Positions 44,333 through 52,336 of a DNA stretch of 64,000 nt are shown in pieces. Source of the stretch: Saccharopolyspora hirsuta (lineage in GTDB: Bacteria > Actinomycetota > Actinomycetes > Mycobacteriales > Pseudonocardiaceae). The position numbers were made by a program, and so were the translations under genes. Each line of letters begins with the position of its first letter. Position 1 is the stretch's first letter. Where the stretch lies: contig NZ_VWPH01000018.1 in assembly GCF_008630535.1 (NCBI RefSeq), forward strand, positions 1-64,000, given 5' to 3'. The notes beneath the pieces were generated by a model. That model saw only the letters and a list, made by a program, of their open reading frames with translations, had not been told where the DNA came from and did no database searches.

Positions 44333-44460
44333 CGAAGTGGTGACGACGCAATTTCGATTGAAATTGCATCACCCCAAACCGACCACCCACCGCTTCGAAC
44401 TCAAAAGCAACCCCGCGCCCAACGGCGCCTCTCCGCACCAACCCACCCCGGTATCACCAC
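44333..44460 (+). repeat. Dispersed repeat unit, copy 1
   Basis: A unit of about 128 bp running from CGAAGTGGTGACGACG through a perfect stem-loop (GCAATTTCGATTGAAATTGC, 44348-44367), TTCGAACTCAAAAGCAACCC and CTCCGCACCAACCC to GGTATCACCAC. Two longer copies lie at 60452 (inverted) and 60792. The end motif GGTATCACC also occurs just before it at 44317, suggesting a partial second unit. The 252-bp element starts at its last base. Confidence 0.8.
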
Positions 44461-44712
44461 TGAGCCTTTTTCATCCTGTCCGTGGACCGCAGCTGCGAAG
44501 GGCGTCCGGCACCGGTCGGCAGGTGTCGCGTGCGCCGCAGGCGCATAGCCCACCCTCGCAGCTTGCACCGCCGCGGGTTCTCAGCGTTCGCCTAGCGAGG
44601 ACGGCCCAACTGCCGTGTATTGGCATACATAAAGTTGGGCACCCGGAGTCCAGGCGGGCGCTTAGGTTCCGCCACCGGCACCGCCACTCAGAACGAGGCT
44701 GGAAAAACCTCA
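44461..44712 (+). mobile_element. 252-bp MITE-like structured element, copy A
   Basis: It begins TGAGCCTTTTTC and ends GAAAAACCTCA, imperfect terminal inverted repeats (10 of the first 12 bases match). By hand count it differs from copy B at 52030 at 13 positions, and both are 252 bp. Inside, GCCCAACT (44604-44611) and AGTTGGGC (44633-44640) pair around a fully conserved 21-nt loop. A second hairpin is TGCGCCGCAGGCGCA. It has no coding capacity, so any mobility would be non-autonomous. It fills most of the gap between the ROK gene and the RNase H gene. Confidence 0.8.
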
Positions 44713-44739
44713 CTGACCCCCAAGCCCTCGCAAAGCAAA

Positions 44740-44776
44740 CGGGGCACCACCGCCAACCCCGGGCGGTGGTGCCCCG
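44740..44776 (-). terminator. Terminator of the RNase H / zinc-ribbon / Nif3 / CobC operon
   Basis: 15-bp stem CGGGGCACCACCGCC / GGCGGTGGTGCCCCG with a 7-nt loop, 32 bp beyond the stop of the leftward RNase H gene. It is followed on the minus strand by a short T-rich stretch (GTTTGCTTT). Confidence 0.8.
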
Positions 44777-44808
44777 CTAGCTCCGTCGAATCCCCGGCCG
44801 GAGCGGGG

Positions 44809-45915
44809 TCAGGACTGCCAGTGCGAGATGTCGTTCACCAACCGCACCGACGAATTCCCGTCCGGGTAGAACTCCACGATGGACAACGACGCCAGGTCCA
44901 GGTGGAGGCTGTAGAACATCTCCGGCCCCACCCCCAATGCCAGGCGCAGCAGCGCCTTGATCGGGGTCACGTGGCTCACCACGATGATCGTCCGGCCCGC
45001 GTACTCGGCCACCAGGTCGTCGCGCGCCGCCGCGACCCTCCGGTAGACCTCGTCGAGGCTCTCGCCGCCCGGGGGCACGACGCTCGGGTCGCCGAGCCAT
45101 TCGCCGTGCAGCTTCGGGAACTGCTCGGAGGCCTCCTGGAAGGACAGGCCCTCCCAGTCGCCGAAGTCGGTCTCCAGCAGGCCGTCGTGGAAGTGCAGCT
45201 CGCCGCCGGTGGCGTCGACCACCGCCTGCGCGGTCTGCCGGGTGCGGGTCAGCGGCGACGCGATCACCGGCGCCACCCCGTCCGGGGTGATCACGCCGTC
45301 CATCGCCGCCAGCCGCTTGCCCGCCGCCCGCACCTGGCGCTCGCCCAGCTCGGTCAGCGCGACGTCGCCGCGCCCGGAGTAGCGGCGCTCCACCGACAGC
45401 GGGGTCTGGCCGTGCCTGAGCAGCAGCATCTTCGTGGGCGTGCCGTCGGCGCCGAGCCACCCGGCCGGTTGGATGCGTGCGCCGGGCGCGGGGTCGGCCG
45501 AACCGCCCTCCTGCTGGTCCATCGCCTCGTTCGCCAGCCGGTCCGCGTGCGCGTTCGCCGCTCGCGGCACCCACTCGAAGCCGACCCGCTCGAACTCGGC
45601 GACCAGGCTGCGGGCCTCGGCGGCCAGCGGCTGCAGGTTCGCGTGCTTGACCTTCCAGCGGCCCGCCATCTGCTCGATGACCAGCTTGGAGTCCATCCGC
45701 ACGTCGACCTCGGCGGCGCCCAGCTCGGCGGCCGCGCGCAGCCCGGCGATCAGGCCCTGGTACTCCGCGACGTTGTTGGTCGCGATGCCCAGGCCGATCG
45801 AGCGCTCCGCCAGCACCGCGCCGGACGCGGCGTCGCGCACGACCGCCCCGCAGCCCGCGGGCCCGGGGTTGCCGCGCGAACCGCCGTCGGCCTCGACCAG
45901 GACCGCCGAGCTCAC
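44809..45915 (-). CDS. Bifunctional RNase HI / histidine phosphatase (CobC-like)
   Basis: 368 residues, the same architecture as M. tuberculosis Rv2228c. The N-terminal RNase H domain (1-135) has its acidic set in EADGGSRGNPGP, NNVAEYQGL, RMDSKLV and ANAHADRLAN. After a linker, the C-terminal phosphoglycerate-mutase-fold domain (about 165-368) has LLLRHGQTPLS, ETDFGDWEG and VSHVTPIK. The mycobacterial protein degrades RNA of RNA-DNA hybrids and has acid/alpha-ribazole phosphatase activity, linking it to cobalamin synthesis. The GTG overlaps the upstream stop by 4 bp (GTGA). Confidence 0.93.
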   Translation of the reverse strand: MSSAVLVEADGGSRGNPGPAGCGAVVRDAASGAVLAERSIGLGIATNNVAEYQGLIAGLRAAAELGAAEVDVRMDSKLVIEQMAGRWKVKHANLQPLAAEARSLVAEFERVGFEWVPRAANAHADRLANEAMDQQEGGSADPAPGARIQPAGWLGADGTPTKMLLLRHGQTPLSVERRYSGRGDVALTELGERQVRAAGKRLAAMDGVITPDGVAPVIASPLTRTRQTAQAVVDATGGELHFHDGLLETDFGDWEGLSFQEASEQFPKLHGEWLGDPSVVPPGGESLDEVYRRVAAARDDLVAEYAGRTIIVVSHVTPIKALLRLALGVGPEMFYSLHLDLASLSIVEFYPDGNSSVRLVNDISHWQS

Positions 45916-46643
45916 CGGCTCTCCCCGGTGCGCACCAGGATCGCGCCGCACTCCTCGCAGCGGACCACGTCGTCGTCGGCCGCCTCGCGCACCTCGTTCA
46001 GCGCCGTCCGGTCCAGCTCGATCCGGCACGCGCCGCAGCGGGCGCCCTGCAGCAGCCCGGCCGCGACCCCGCCCTTCGCCCGGATGCGCTCGTAGAGCGC
46101 GAGGAGGTTCTCCGGGAGCGACTTGGCGATCAGGTCGCGCTCGCCCTGGAGCCGGGCCTGCGACGACTCCAGCCCCGCGAGGGCTTCGTCGCGGCGCTCC
46201 TGCACCTCGGTCAGCCGCGCCTCGGCCTCGGTCAGCGCCTCGCGGGACTTGGTCACGTTGGTCTCCAGCGCTTCGCGCTGCTCCATGACCTCGAGCTGCT
46301 CGTCCTCCAGGACGCCCTGGCGCCGCGCCAGGGTCTGCAGCTCGTGCTCCAGGTCCTCCAGCTGCTTGGCGGAGGCTCCCGAGGCCATCAGGTCGCGGTC
46401 GCGCTGCTCCCGCTTGCGCACCTGCTCGACCTCGTTCTCCAGCCGCTTGACCTCGCGGTCGAGGTCGCTGAACGCGGTCTCGGCGACCACCAGCTCGTCG
46501 CGCTTGGCCCGCACCTCGCGCTCGGCCTCGCCGATCTGGTCCAGCTCGGGCAGCGACCGCCGACGGTGCTGGACGCGGTTGAGCTCCGCGTCCGCGTCCG
46601 CGAGATCGAGCAGCCGTCGTTGCACGGCGGGGTCGGCTTTCAC
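45912..46643 (-). CDS. Coiled-coil zinc-ribbon protein (CT398/Rv2229c-like)
   Basis: 243 residues. Nearly all of residues 5-190 is predicted coiled coil, rich in Glu, Arg and Leu heptads. The C-terminal zinc ribbon has two Cys pairs, [10 protein letters not shown] and [10 protein letters not shown]. The family is a structural DNA/RNA-associated or scaffolding protein of unknown exact role. The GTG at 46643 overlaps the Nif3 stop by 4 bp and the gene overlaps the RNase H gene likewise, so all are translated together. Confidence 0.9.
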   Translation of the reverse strand: MKADPAVQRRLLDLADADAELNRVQHRRRSLPELDQIGEAEREVRAKRDELVVAETAFSDLDREVKRLENEVEQVRKREQRDRDLMASGASAKQLEDLEHELQTLARRQGVLEDEQLEVMEQREALETNVTKSREALTEAEARLTEVQERRDEALAGLESSQARLQGERDLIAKSLPENLLALYERIRAKGGVAAGLLQGARCGACRIELDRTALNEVREAADDDVVRCEECGAILVRTGESR

Positions 46644-47497
46644 GCCAGCGCCCTCCCTGGGTCGGATGCCGCACCGGCGTGGAGCGTCCACGGGTCGGTC
46701 CGGCGGGTGGAAACGAGGACTTCGACTGTATCCGGCAACGCGGCGGCCACGATGTCCGCGGCCTGCTGGCACCACGGCCACTCGCTGGCCCAGTGCGCCA
46801 CGTCCACCAGCGCGGGCACCTCGGTGCCCGGCACGTCGGCGCGCGCGATGTGCTCACCCGCCGGGTGGTGCCGCAGGTCAGCGGTCACGTAGGCGTCGAC
46901 CCCGGCCGCCGCGGCGGTGGCCAGGTACGAGTCGCCCGCGCCGCCGCACACCGCCACGGTGCGGATCGGGCGCTCCGGGTCACCGGCGCCGCGCACGCCC
47001 CACGCCGTGGTGGGCAGGTTGTGCGCCACGCGGGCGACGAAGTCGCGGAACGGCTCGGCCTCGGGCAGCTCGCCGATGCGCCCGAGCCCGGTGCGCGTCC
47101 CCTCGGCGTGCGGCGCCAGCGGGCGCGTCACGGTCAGGCCGATCGCTTCGGCCAGCGCGTCGGACACGCCCTGCACGGCGCTGTCGGCGTTGGTGTGCGC
47201 GCAGTACAGGCCGATGCCCGCGCGGATCAGCCGGTGCACGATGCGCCCCTTGGGGTCGTCGGCAGGCACCCCGTGCACCCCGCGCAGCAGCAGCGGGTGG
47301 TGCGAAACCAGCAGCTGCGCACCGAAATCCACCGCTTCGTCCACAGTGGCCTCGACCGGGTCGACGCAGAACAGCACCCGCTGCACCACGGCGTCCGGGT
47401 CGCCGCAGGCCAGCCCGACCGCGTCCCAGTCCTCCGCCAGACCGGCCGGGTAGGCCGCCTCCAGCGCCCCGACCACGTCCCGAATCCGAACCGCCAC
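46640..47497 (-). CDS. Nif3/YbgI dinuclear-metal protein
   Basis: 285 residues from the GTG at 47497, which has GGGGGT at good spacing, 5 bp after the CobC-like stop. An ATG at 47521 would overlap that gene by 20 bp and has no ribosome site. Metal ligands are in [19 protein letters not shown] and [13 protein letters not shown], with VDVAHWASE near the end. Nif3 proteins form hexameric rings. They are sometimes labelled GTP cyclohydrolase type 2, but the true substrate is not settled. Confidence 0.9.
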   Translation of the reverse strand: MAVRIRDVVGALEAAYPAGLAEDWDAVGLACGDPDAVVQRVLFCVDPVEATVDEAVDFGAQLLVSHHPLLLRGVHGVPADDPKGRIVHRLIRAGIGLYCAHTNADSAVQGVSDALAEAIGLTVTRPLAPHAEGTRTGLGRIGELPEAEPFRDFVARVAHNLPTTAWGVRGAGDPERPIRTVAVCGGAGDSYLATAAAAGVDAYVTADLRHHPAGEHIARADVPGTEVPALVDVAHWASEWPWCQQAADIVAAALPDTVEVLVSTRRTDPWTLHAGAASDPGRALA

Positions 47498-47501
47498 CGG
47501 T

Positions 47502-48551
47502 TCACCCCCGTCCCAGAACATCGTGAAAAGCCTTGATCAGCAAGGCGTTCTGCTCCGGGTCGCGCACCGCGACCCGGAGGTGGTCAGCACCCAGGCCGGG
47601 GAACGTGTCGCCGCGCCGCACGGCCACGCCCCGCGCCCTCAGCTCCGCCCGGACCTGCTCGCCCCCGTCCACCCGCAGCAGCAGGAACGGCGCCCGCGCG
47701 GGCAGCGCGACCCGCAGGCCCGGGATCGCGCTCAGCTCGGCGACCAGCCCGGCCCGGTGCTCCTCGAACTCGACCGCGGCCCGCTCCGACTCGGCCAGCG
47801 CGGACGGCTCGCAGCAGGCGATCACCGCTTCCAGCACCAGCGAGCTGATCGGCCAGTGCGGGCGGGTCCGGCCGAGCTCGGCGAGCAGGTCCGGCGCGCC
47901 CAGCGCGTACCCCGCGCGCAGGCCGGGCAGCCCCCACATCTTGGTCAGGCTGCGCAGCACCAGCAGCCCCGGCTCCCGGCACCCGGCCAGCGACTCCGGC
48001 TCGCCCGGCACGGTGTCGCTGAACGCCTCGTCCACGACCACGACCCGCCCCGGCCGCAGCAACCGCTTGATCTCCGCCGCCGGGTGCAGCACGGACGTCG
48101 GGTTGGTCGGGTTGCCCAGCACCACGAGGTCCGCCTGCTCGGGCACCGCGTCGGCGTCCAGCCGGTAGCCGTCGGCCGGGTCCAGCTGGACCCGGGTGAC
48201 CTCGACCCCGGCGTTGCGCAGCGCCAGCTCCGGCTCGGTGAACGACGGGTGCACCAGCGCGGCCAGGCGGGGGCGCAGCGACGGCAGGAGCGCGAAGCCC
48301 TCCGCCGCGCCCGCGAGCAGCAGCACCTCGGTCGCGTCGCGGCCGTGGCGGGCGGCGGCAGCCGCGCGAGCGGCGAGGTCGTCGGCGGCCGACGGGTAGC
48401 GGCCGAGGCCGTCCAGCGCCGCCGCGAGACGCTGGCGCAGCCACGCGGGCGGGCGGTCCAGCCGGACGTTGACCGCGAAGTCGAGCAGTCCGCTCTCGGC
48501 GTCCACATCGCCGTGGTGGCGCAACAAATCCTGCTCGTGCCCGCTGCTCAT
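47502..48551 (-). CDS. PLP-dependent aminotransferase, CobC/threonine-phosphate decarboxylase-like (Rv2231c)
   Basis: 349 residues of fold-type I. The PLP lysine is in [15 protein letters not shown] near 220. The [15 protein letters not shown] and VVVDEAFSD motifs bind the cofactor. The family contains CobC/CobD L-threonine-O-3-phosphate decarboxylases (the aminopropanol linker of cobalamin) and histidinol-phosphate aminotransferases. Nearby cobD and the phosphatase domain of the operon favour the cobalamin role. ATG at 48551. It is the first gene of a leftward four-gene operon and is divergent from the phosphatase gene. Confidence 0.88.
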   Translation of the reverse strand: MSSGHEQDLLRHHGDVDAESGLLDFAVNVRLDRPPAWLRQRLAAALDGLGRYPSAADDLAARAAAAARHGRDATEVLLLAGAAEGFALLPSLRPRLAALVHPSFTEPELALRNAGVEVTRVQLDPADGYRLDADAVPEQADLVVLGNPTNPTSVLHPAAEIKRLLRPGRVVVVDEAFSDTVPGEPESLAGCREPGLLVLRSLTKMWGLPGLRAGYALGAPDLLAELGRTRPHWPISSLVLEAVIACCEPSALAESERAAVEFEEHRAGLVAELSAIPGLRVALPARAPFLLLRVDGGEQVRAELRARGVAVRRGDTFPGLGADHLRVAVRDPEQNALLIKAFHDVLGRG

Positions 48552-48663
48552 CGCCGGAAGTCTAACCAGGACGGAACCACCGGCCGTGCGCCCCGAAGCC
48601 CATCCGTGATCTCCGTCCGCGCCCGCCGCCCCGGACCGGCGGTGGGCGCGGCCCGTACCCTCG

Positions 48664-49128
48664 GTGGACGTGCACATCTCCTTCATCTGCTCCGGCAACA
48701 TCTGCCGGTCCCCGATGGCCGCGCTGGTGTTCCGGGAAGAGCTGCGCCGGGCCGGGCTGGACGGGCAGGTCGAGGTCTCCAGCGCCGGGACCGGACCCTG
48801 GCACGTGGGCGAACCCGCCGATCCGCGGACCGCGAAGGTCCTGGCCGACCACGGCTACCCGACCGAGCACGTCGCGGCGCAGATCGACGACCACCACCTG
48901 GGCGCCGACCTGCTGCTGGCGATGGACGCCGGGCACCTGCACGCGGTGCGCCGCCTCGCCGACGACCCGTCGAAGGTGCGCTTGATGCGTTCCTTCGACC
49001 CCGCTGCCGACGAGGGCGCCGAGGTCCCGGACCCGTACTACGGCGGTCCGAGCGGTTTCGACGACGTGCTGGCCATGGTCGAGGCCGCGACTCCCGGGCT
49101 GCTCGACTGGGTGCGCGAACGGCTGTGA
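48664..49128 (+). CDS. Low-molecular-weight protein tyrosine phosphatase, PtpA-like
   Basis: 154 residues. The P-loop CSGNICRSP near residue 10 gives Cys and Arg of the CX5R motif, and the general-acid Asp is in PDPYYGG near 127. Mycobacterial PtpA (Rv2234) sits at the same place beside SURF1 and cobD genes. It dephosphorylates phosphotyrosine proteins in the cytoplasm or, in pathogens, outside the cell. GTG start at 48664 (another GTG two codons later). Its stop overlaps the start of the next gene. Confidence 0.93.
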   Translation: MDVHISFICSGNICRSPMAALVFREELRRAGLDGQVEVSSAGTGPWHVGEPADPRTAKVLADHGYPTEHVAAQIDDHHLGADLLLAMDAGHLHAVRRLADDPSKVRLMRSFDPAADEGAEVPDPYYGGPSGFDDVLAMVEAATPGLLDWVRERL

Positions 49129-50009
49129 CCGCGATGCACGACGAAGCCCGAGCGGCGGTGGCGGCGATCACCGGCCGCGCACCGGTGGAGGTCCGGCAGC
49201 TCGGCGGCGGGGACACCGCGGCGGCGTTCGCGGTGCGCCTCGACGACGGCACGGCGGTGTTCGCCAAGACCGCGCCGGAGACGATGCCGGGCGCGATCGC
49301 GGCGGAAGCCGCGTCCCTGTCCTGGCTCGCCGAGCCAGGGGCGGTCGCGGTGCCCGAGGTGTTCGGGTGCTCCGAGCGCTGGCTGGTCACCGAGCACATC
49401 GCGGAATCCGCCCCCACCGCAGCAGCGGCGGAGCGGCTCGGGCGAGGCCTCGCCGAGCTGCACGCGGCCGGGGCACCGGCGTTCGGCTCCCCGCCACCGG
49501 GCGGTCCGGCCGACGCCTGGATCGGCCTCGCGCCGATGCGCAACGAACCCGCACCCGACTGGCCGACCTTCTACGCCCACCACCGGATCGAGCCCTACCT
49601 CCGGCGAGCAGTGGACTCCGGTGCGCTCAGCGCTCGGGACGGCGAGGGGATCTCGCAGGTCTGCGCGGCCATCGACAGGCTGGCGGGCCCGCCCGAACCA
49701 CCTGCCCGCCTGCACGGCGACCTGTGGAGCGGCAATGTGCACTGGGCCGCGGATCAGGCCTGGCTCATCGACCCGGCGGCGCACGGGGGCCACCGCGAGA
49801 CCGACCTGGCGATGCTGCACCTGTTCGGCTGCCCCCACCTGGAACGCGTCGTGGCGGCCTACCACGAGACCCGCCCGCTGGCGGACGGCTGGCGCGACCG
49901 CATCGCCCTCCACCAGCTGTTCCCGCTCCTGGTGCACGCGGTCCTCTTCGGCGGCGGCTACGCCGCCCAAGCCGCCAGCGCCGCCCGCTCCGCCCTCCGC
50001 GCGGGCTGA
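49125..50009 (+). CDS. Fructosamine kinase-family protein
   Basis: 294 residues of the aminoglycoside-phosphotransferase/FN3K fold. The catalytic loop is ARLHGDLWSGNVHWA near 200, with the Mg-binding segment LIDPAAHGGHRETDLAM following. The N lobe has VFAKTAPETMPGAIAAEA. It would phosphorylate ketosamines on proteins or small molecules, leading to deglycation. The GTG overlaps the phosphatase stop (GTGA); an ATG three codons later is the alternative start. The gene forms a two-gene operon with the phosphatase. Confidence 0.9.
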   Translation: MTAMHDEARAAVAAITGRAPVEVRQLGGGDTAAAFAVRLDDGTAVFAKTAPETMPGAIAAEAASLSWLAEPGAVAVPEVFGCSERWLVTEHIAESAPTAAAAERLGRGLAELHAAGAPAFGSPPPGGPADAWIGLAPMRNEPAPDWPTFYAHHRIEPYLRRAVDSGALSARDGEGISQVCAAIDRLAGPPEPPARLHGDLWSGNVHWAADQAWLIDPAAHGGHRETDLAMLHLFGCPHLERVVAAYHETRPLADGWRDRIALHQLFPLLVHAVLFGGGYAAQAASAARSALRAG

Positions 50010-50057
50010 GGCACGTGCCACGCTCGTGGCGTTCGTTACTTCAACTGATGGGGGAAG

Positions 50058-50795
50058 ATGCTCGTCCGCCGCGCTTACATCCCCGACGCGCAGCGCCCGG
50101 AGTCGTTCGACGCCTGGCCCTACACGGTGCCGTGCGTGGCCGAGCTCGCCGGGCGGGGCCTGACGTTCACGGCGCCGGTGACCATGCTGGTCGGTGAGAA
50201 CGGGTCCGGGAAGTCCACGCTGGTCGAGGCGATCGCGGAGGGCTTCAAGCTCGATTCGCACGGCGGGCGCGCGGGCCGCAAGTACGTCAACGACCGGCCG
50301 AAGACCCCGCTCGGGGAGGTCATCGAGCTGGAGACCACCCCGGCGGGCAGCCGGATGCTCACCGGGCCGCGGTCGCGGCGCAAGGGGTTCTTCCTGCGCG
50401 CCGAGACCGCGTTCGGACTGCTCAACGCGGTCAGCGGCAAGTACGGGTACTGGGACGAGGACACCGCGGAGATGTCGCACGGCGAGGGGTTCCTGACCGT
50501 GTTCGGCGCGATGTTCCGCGAGCGCGGGTTCTACGTCATGGACGAGCCCGAGGCCGCCCTGTCGTTCGAGTCCTGCCTCAAGCTGGTGGGGCTGATGCAC
50601 CAGCTCGCCGGAACCGGCGCGCAGGTGGTGTGCGCGACGCACTCGCCGATCCTGGCCGCCACCCCCGGCGCGGACATCATCGAGGTCGGCGAGCACGGCA
50701 CCCGCCGCGCGAAGTGGGACGAGCTCGACCTGGTCGACCACTGGCGCCGCTACCTGACCGACCCCGACCTCTACCTGCGCCACATCACCGGGTGA
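50058..50795 (+). CDS. Stand-alone AAA/ABC-type ATPase
   Basis: 245 residues. Walker A is VGENGSGKSTLVEA near 52, Walker B FYVMDEPEAALS near 158, and the switch His CATHSP near 195. This is the compact RecF/SMC-like head of predicted ATPases with no coiled coil. It has no partner gene, so its action is unknown. Single-domain ATPases of this type occur both as housekeeping orphans and beside nucleases in defence systems, but no nuclease adjoins here. ATG at 50058 after GGGGGA, 48 bp after the kinase gene. Confidence 0.87.
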   Translation: MLVRRAYIPDAQRPESFDAWPYTVPCVAELAGRGLTFTAPVTMLVGENGSGKSTLVEAIAEGFKLDSHGGRAGRKYVNDRPKTPLGEVIELETTPAGSRMLTGPRSRRKGFFLRAETAFGLLNAVSGKYGYWDEDTAEMSHGEGFLTVFGAMFRERGFYVMDEPEAALSFESCLKLVGLMHQLAGTGAQVVCATHSPILAATPGADIIEVGEHGTRRAKWDELDLVDHWRRYLTDPDLYLRHITG

Positions 50796-50919
50796 AACCC
50801 GGACCAACAGCCCCATTCGGACATCGCGCGCGCGAGCTGACCTGCTAAGACGCACGTGCTCAAGGCCCCGGGGGCAGCCGAAAACCGCAGGTCAGAGTAG
50901 CTCAGCTACGGTAGGGGGC

Positions 50920-51825
50920 GTGCGTCTGAAGTTCTTGCTGCGACCTGGTTGGCTCGGCCTGATCGCGCTGGTCGCGGTCTTCACCACGCTGTGCTTCACC
51001 CTGCTGGCACCCTGGCAGTTCAGCCGCAGCGACGAGGCTCAGGCCCGCAACAACGCGATCTCCGAGTCGTTCCACACCCCACCGCGCCCGCTCGCCGAGG
51101 TGCTGCCCGCCGGTCAGGTTCCGGACCAGCGCACCGAGTGGACGCAGGTGCTGCTGCGCGGCCAGTACCTGCCCGGGGGCGAGACGCTGGGGTGGCAGCG
51201 CACCGTGCTGGGCGAGCCCGCGTTCGAGGTGCTGACCCCGTTCCGGCTGGACGACGGCACGACGGTGCTGGTCAACCGCGGGTACATCCGGCCCGTGGAC
51301 GGCACCCGGACCCCGGCCTACGCCGCGCCGCCGACCGGCGAGGTGACCCTCACCGCGCGCGTCCGCACCGATGAGCACGACAGCAAGCAGCGCCCGCTGT
51401 TCGAGCACGACGGGCACCGCTGGGCCTACGCGCTGAACTCCCGGACCATCTCCGAGGGCACCGGCATCGACCTGCGCCCCGGCTACTTCGCCCTCAACGA
51501 GGGCCAGCCCGGCGTGCTCGGCGCGCTGCCGCTGCCCCGCCTGGAATCGGGACCGTACTTCTCCTACGCGCTGCAGTGGATCGCCTTCGGCATCATGGCG
51601 ATCATCGCCATCGCCTACCTGATCTACTCGGAGCTGCGCCCCGGCGCCCGCCCGGCCTGGCGCGAGGGCGCCGAGCCCGCGGAGGGCGAGAAGCCGGTCC
51701 GCCGCAAGAAGATGTCGGTGGCCGAAGCGATCGCCGAGGACGAGCGCCGAGAGCGAGAAGAAGCCGAACGCCGCGAGCGCGAAGCCACGAACACCTCCGA
51801 CGCGGAACCGAGCAACAGGCCCTGA
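50920..51825 (+). CDS. SURF1-family cytochrome oxidase assembly protein
   Basis: 301 residues. One membrane helix at about 10-30 and another at about 222-242 bracket an extracytoplasmic domain. The SURF1 pattern is LLAPWQFSRSDEAQARN, LRGQYLPGGE, VNRGYIRPVDG and FALNEGQPGV. The cytoplasmic tail is long and charged (EREEAERRER). SURF1 inserts heme a3/CuB of aa3 oxidase in the membrane. It matches Rv2235 by position, between PtpA-like and cobD. GTG start. Confidence 0.93.
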   Translation: MRLKFLLRPGWLGLIALVAVFTTLCFTLLAPWQFSRSDEAQARNNAISESFHTPPRPLAEVLPAGQVPDQRTEWTQVLLRGQYLPGGETLGWQRTVLGEPAFEVLTPFRLDDGTTVLVNRGYIRPVDGTRTPAYAAPPTGEVTLTARVRTDEHDSKQRPLFEHDGHRWAYALNSRTISEGTGIDLRPGYFALNEGQPGVLGALPLPRLESGPYFSYALQWIAFGIMAIIAIAYLIYSELRPGARPAWREGAEPAEGEKPVRRKKMSVAEAIAEDERREREEAERREREATNTSDAEPSNRP

Positions 51826-51865
51826 CCAACCCGGTCACGCCCGTCCGAGGACGTCCCGTCCATCC

Positions 51866-51967
51866 ACAGTCTCAATTGGAACCGCAGGTTCCCCGCAGGC
51901 CGGACCACAGTTTCAACTGAAACCGCGGATGTCCCGCAGGCCAGATCACAGTTTCAGTTGAAACTGC
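51866..51967. repeat. Three 20-nt palindromic stem-loops in 41-bp phase
   Basis: Copies at 51866-51885 (degenerate, ACAGTCTCAATTGGAACCGC), 51907-51926 and 51948-51967 (ACAGTTTCAGTTGAAACTGC). Each start is exactly 41 bp from the next. The 21-bp spacers are partly alike (CCCGCAGGCC in two). They follow the SURF1 stop in the convergent gap with cobD. Confidence 0.88.
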
Positions 51968-52016
51968 GCCCCTCACGGCGTGTCGTGGCCTGACACGCCG
52001 ACGGCTGCGGGCCACT

Positions 52017-52294
52017 CATGCGATTTCAATGAGCCTTTTTCATCCTGTCCGTGGACCGCAGCTGCGAAGGGCGACCGGCACCGGTCGGCAGGTGTCGCAT
52101 GCGCCGCAGGCGCATAACCCACCCTCGCAGCTCGCACCGCCGCGGGTTCTCAGCGTTCGCCTGGCGAGGACGGCCCGGCTGCCGTGTATTGGCATACATA
52201 AAGCCGGGCACCCGCAGTCCAGGCGGGCGCTGAGGTTCCGCCACCGGCACCGCCACCCAGAACGAGGTTGGAAAAACCTCATTGAAATCGCATG
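52017..52294. repeat. 26-bp palindrome split by element copy B
   Basis: CATGCGATTTCAA (52017-52029) and TTGAAATCGCATG (52282-52294) are exact reverse complements, so together they would make a perfect 26-bp palindrome of the stem-loop family. The 252-bp element occupies exactly the space between the two halves. Confidence 0.9.
52030..52281 (+). mobile_element. 252-bp MITE-like structured element, copy B
   Basis: Same length and ends as copy A (TGAGCCTTTTTC to GAAAAACCTCA). The internal stem is GCCCGGCT (52173-52180) with AGCCGGGC (52202-52209). Copy A has AA/TT where this has GG/CC, so pairing is preserved while the 21-nt loop is identical. CGACCGGCACCGGTCG near 52072 forms another hairpin. 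No protein is encoded. Confidence 0.82.
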
Positions 52295-52336
52295 GGTCCT
52301 GGCTGGAGGTCGGAGCAGGTGGGGTTGAGACGGGGG

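Noticed and set aside
51866-51967. CRISPR array
   Set aside because: Only two or three units per site, repeats of 20 nt that are full palindromes and differ between units, partly similar spacers and no cas genes. The copies are scattered in single gaps.
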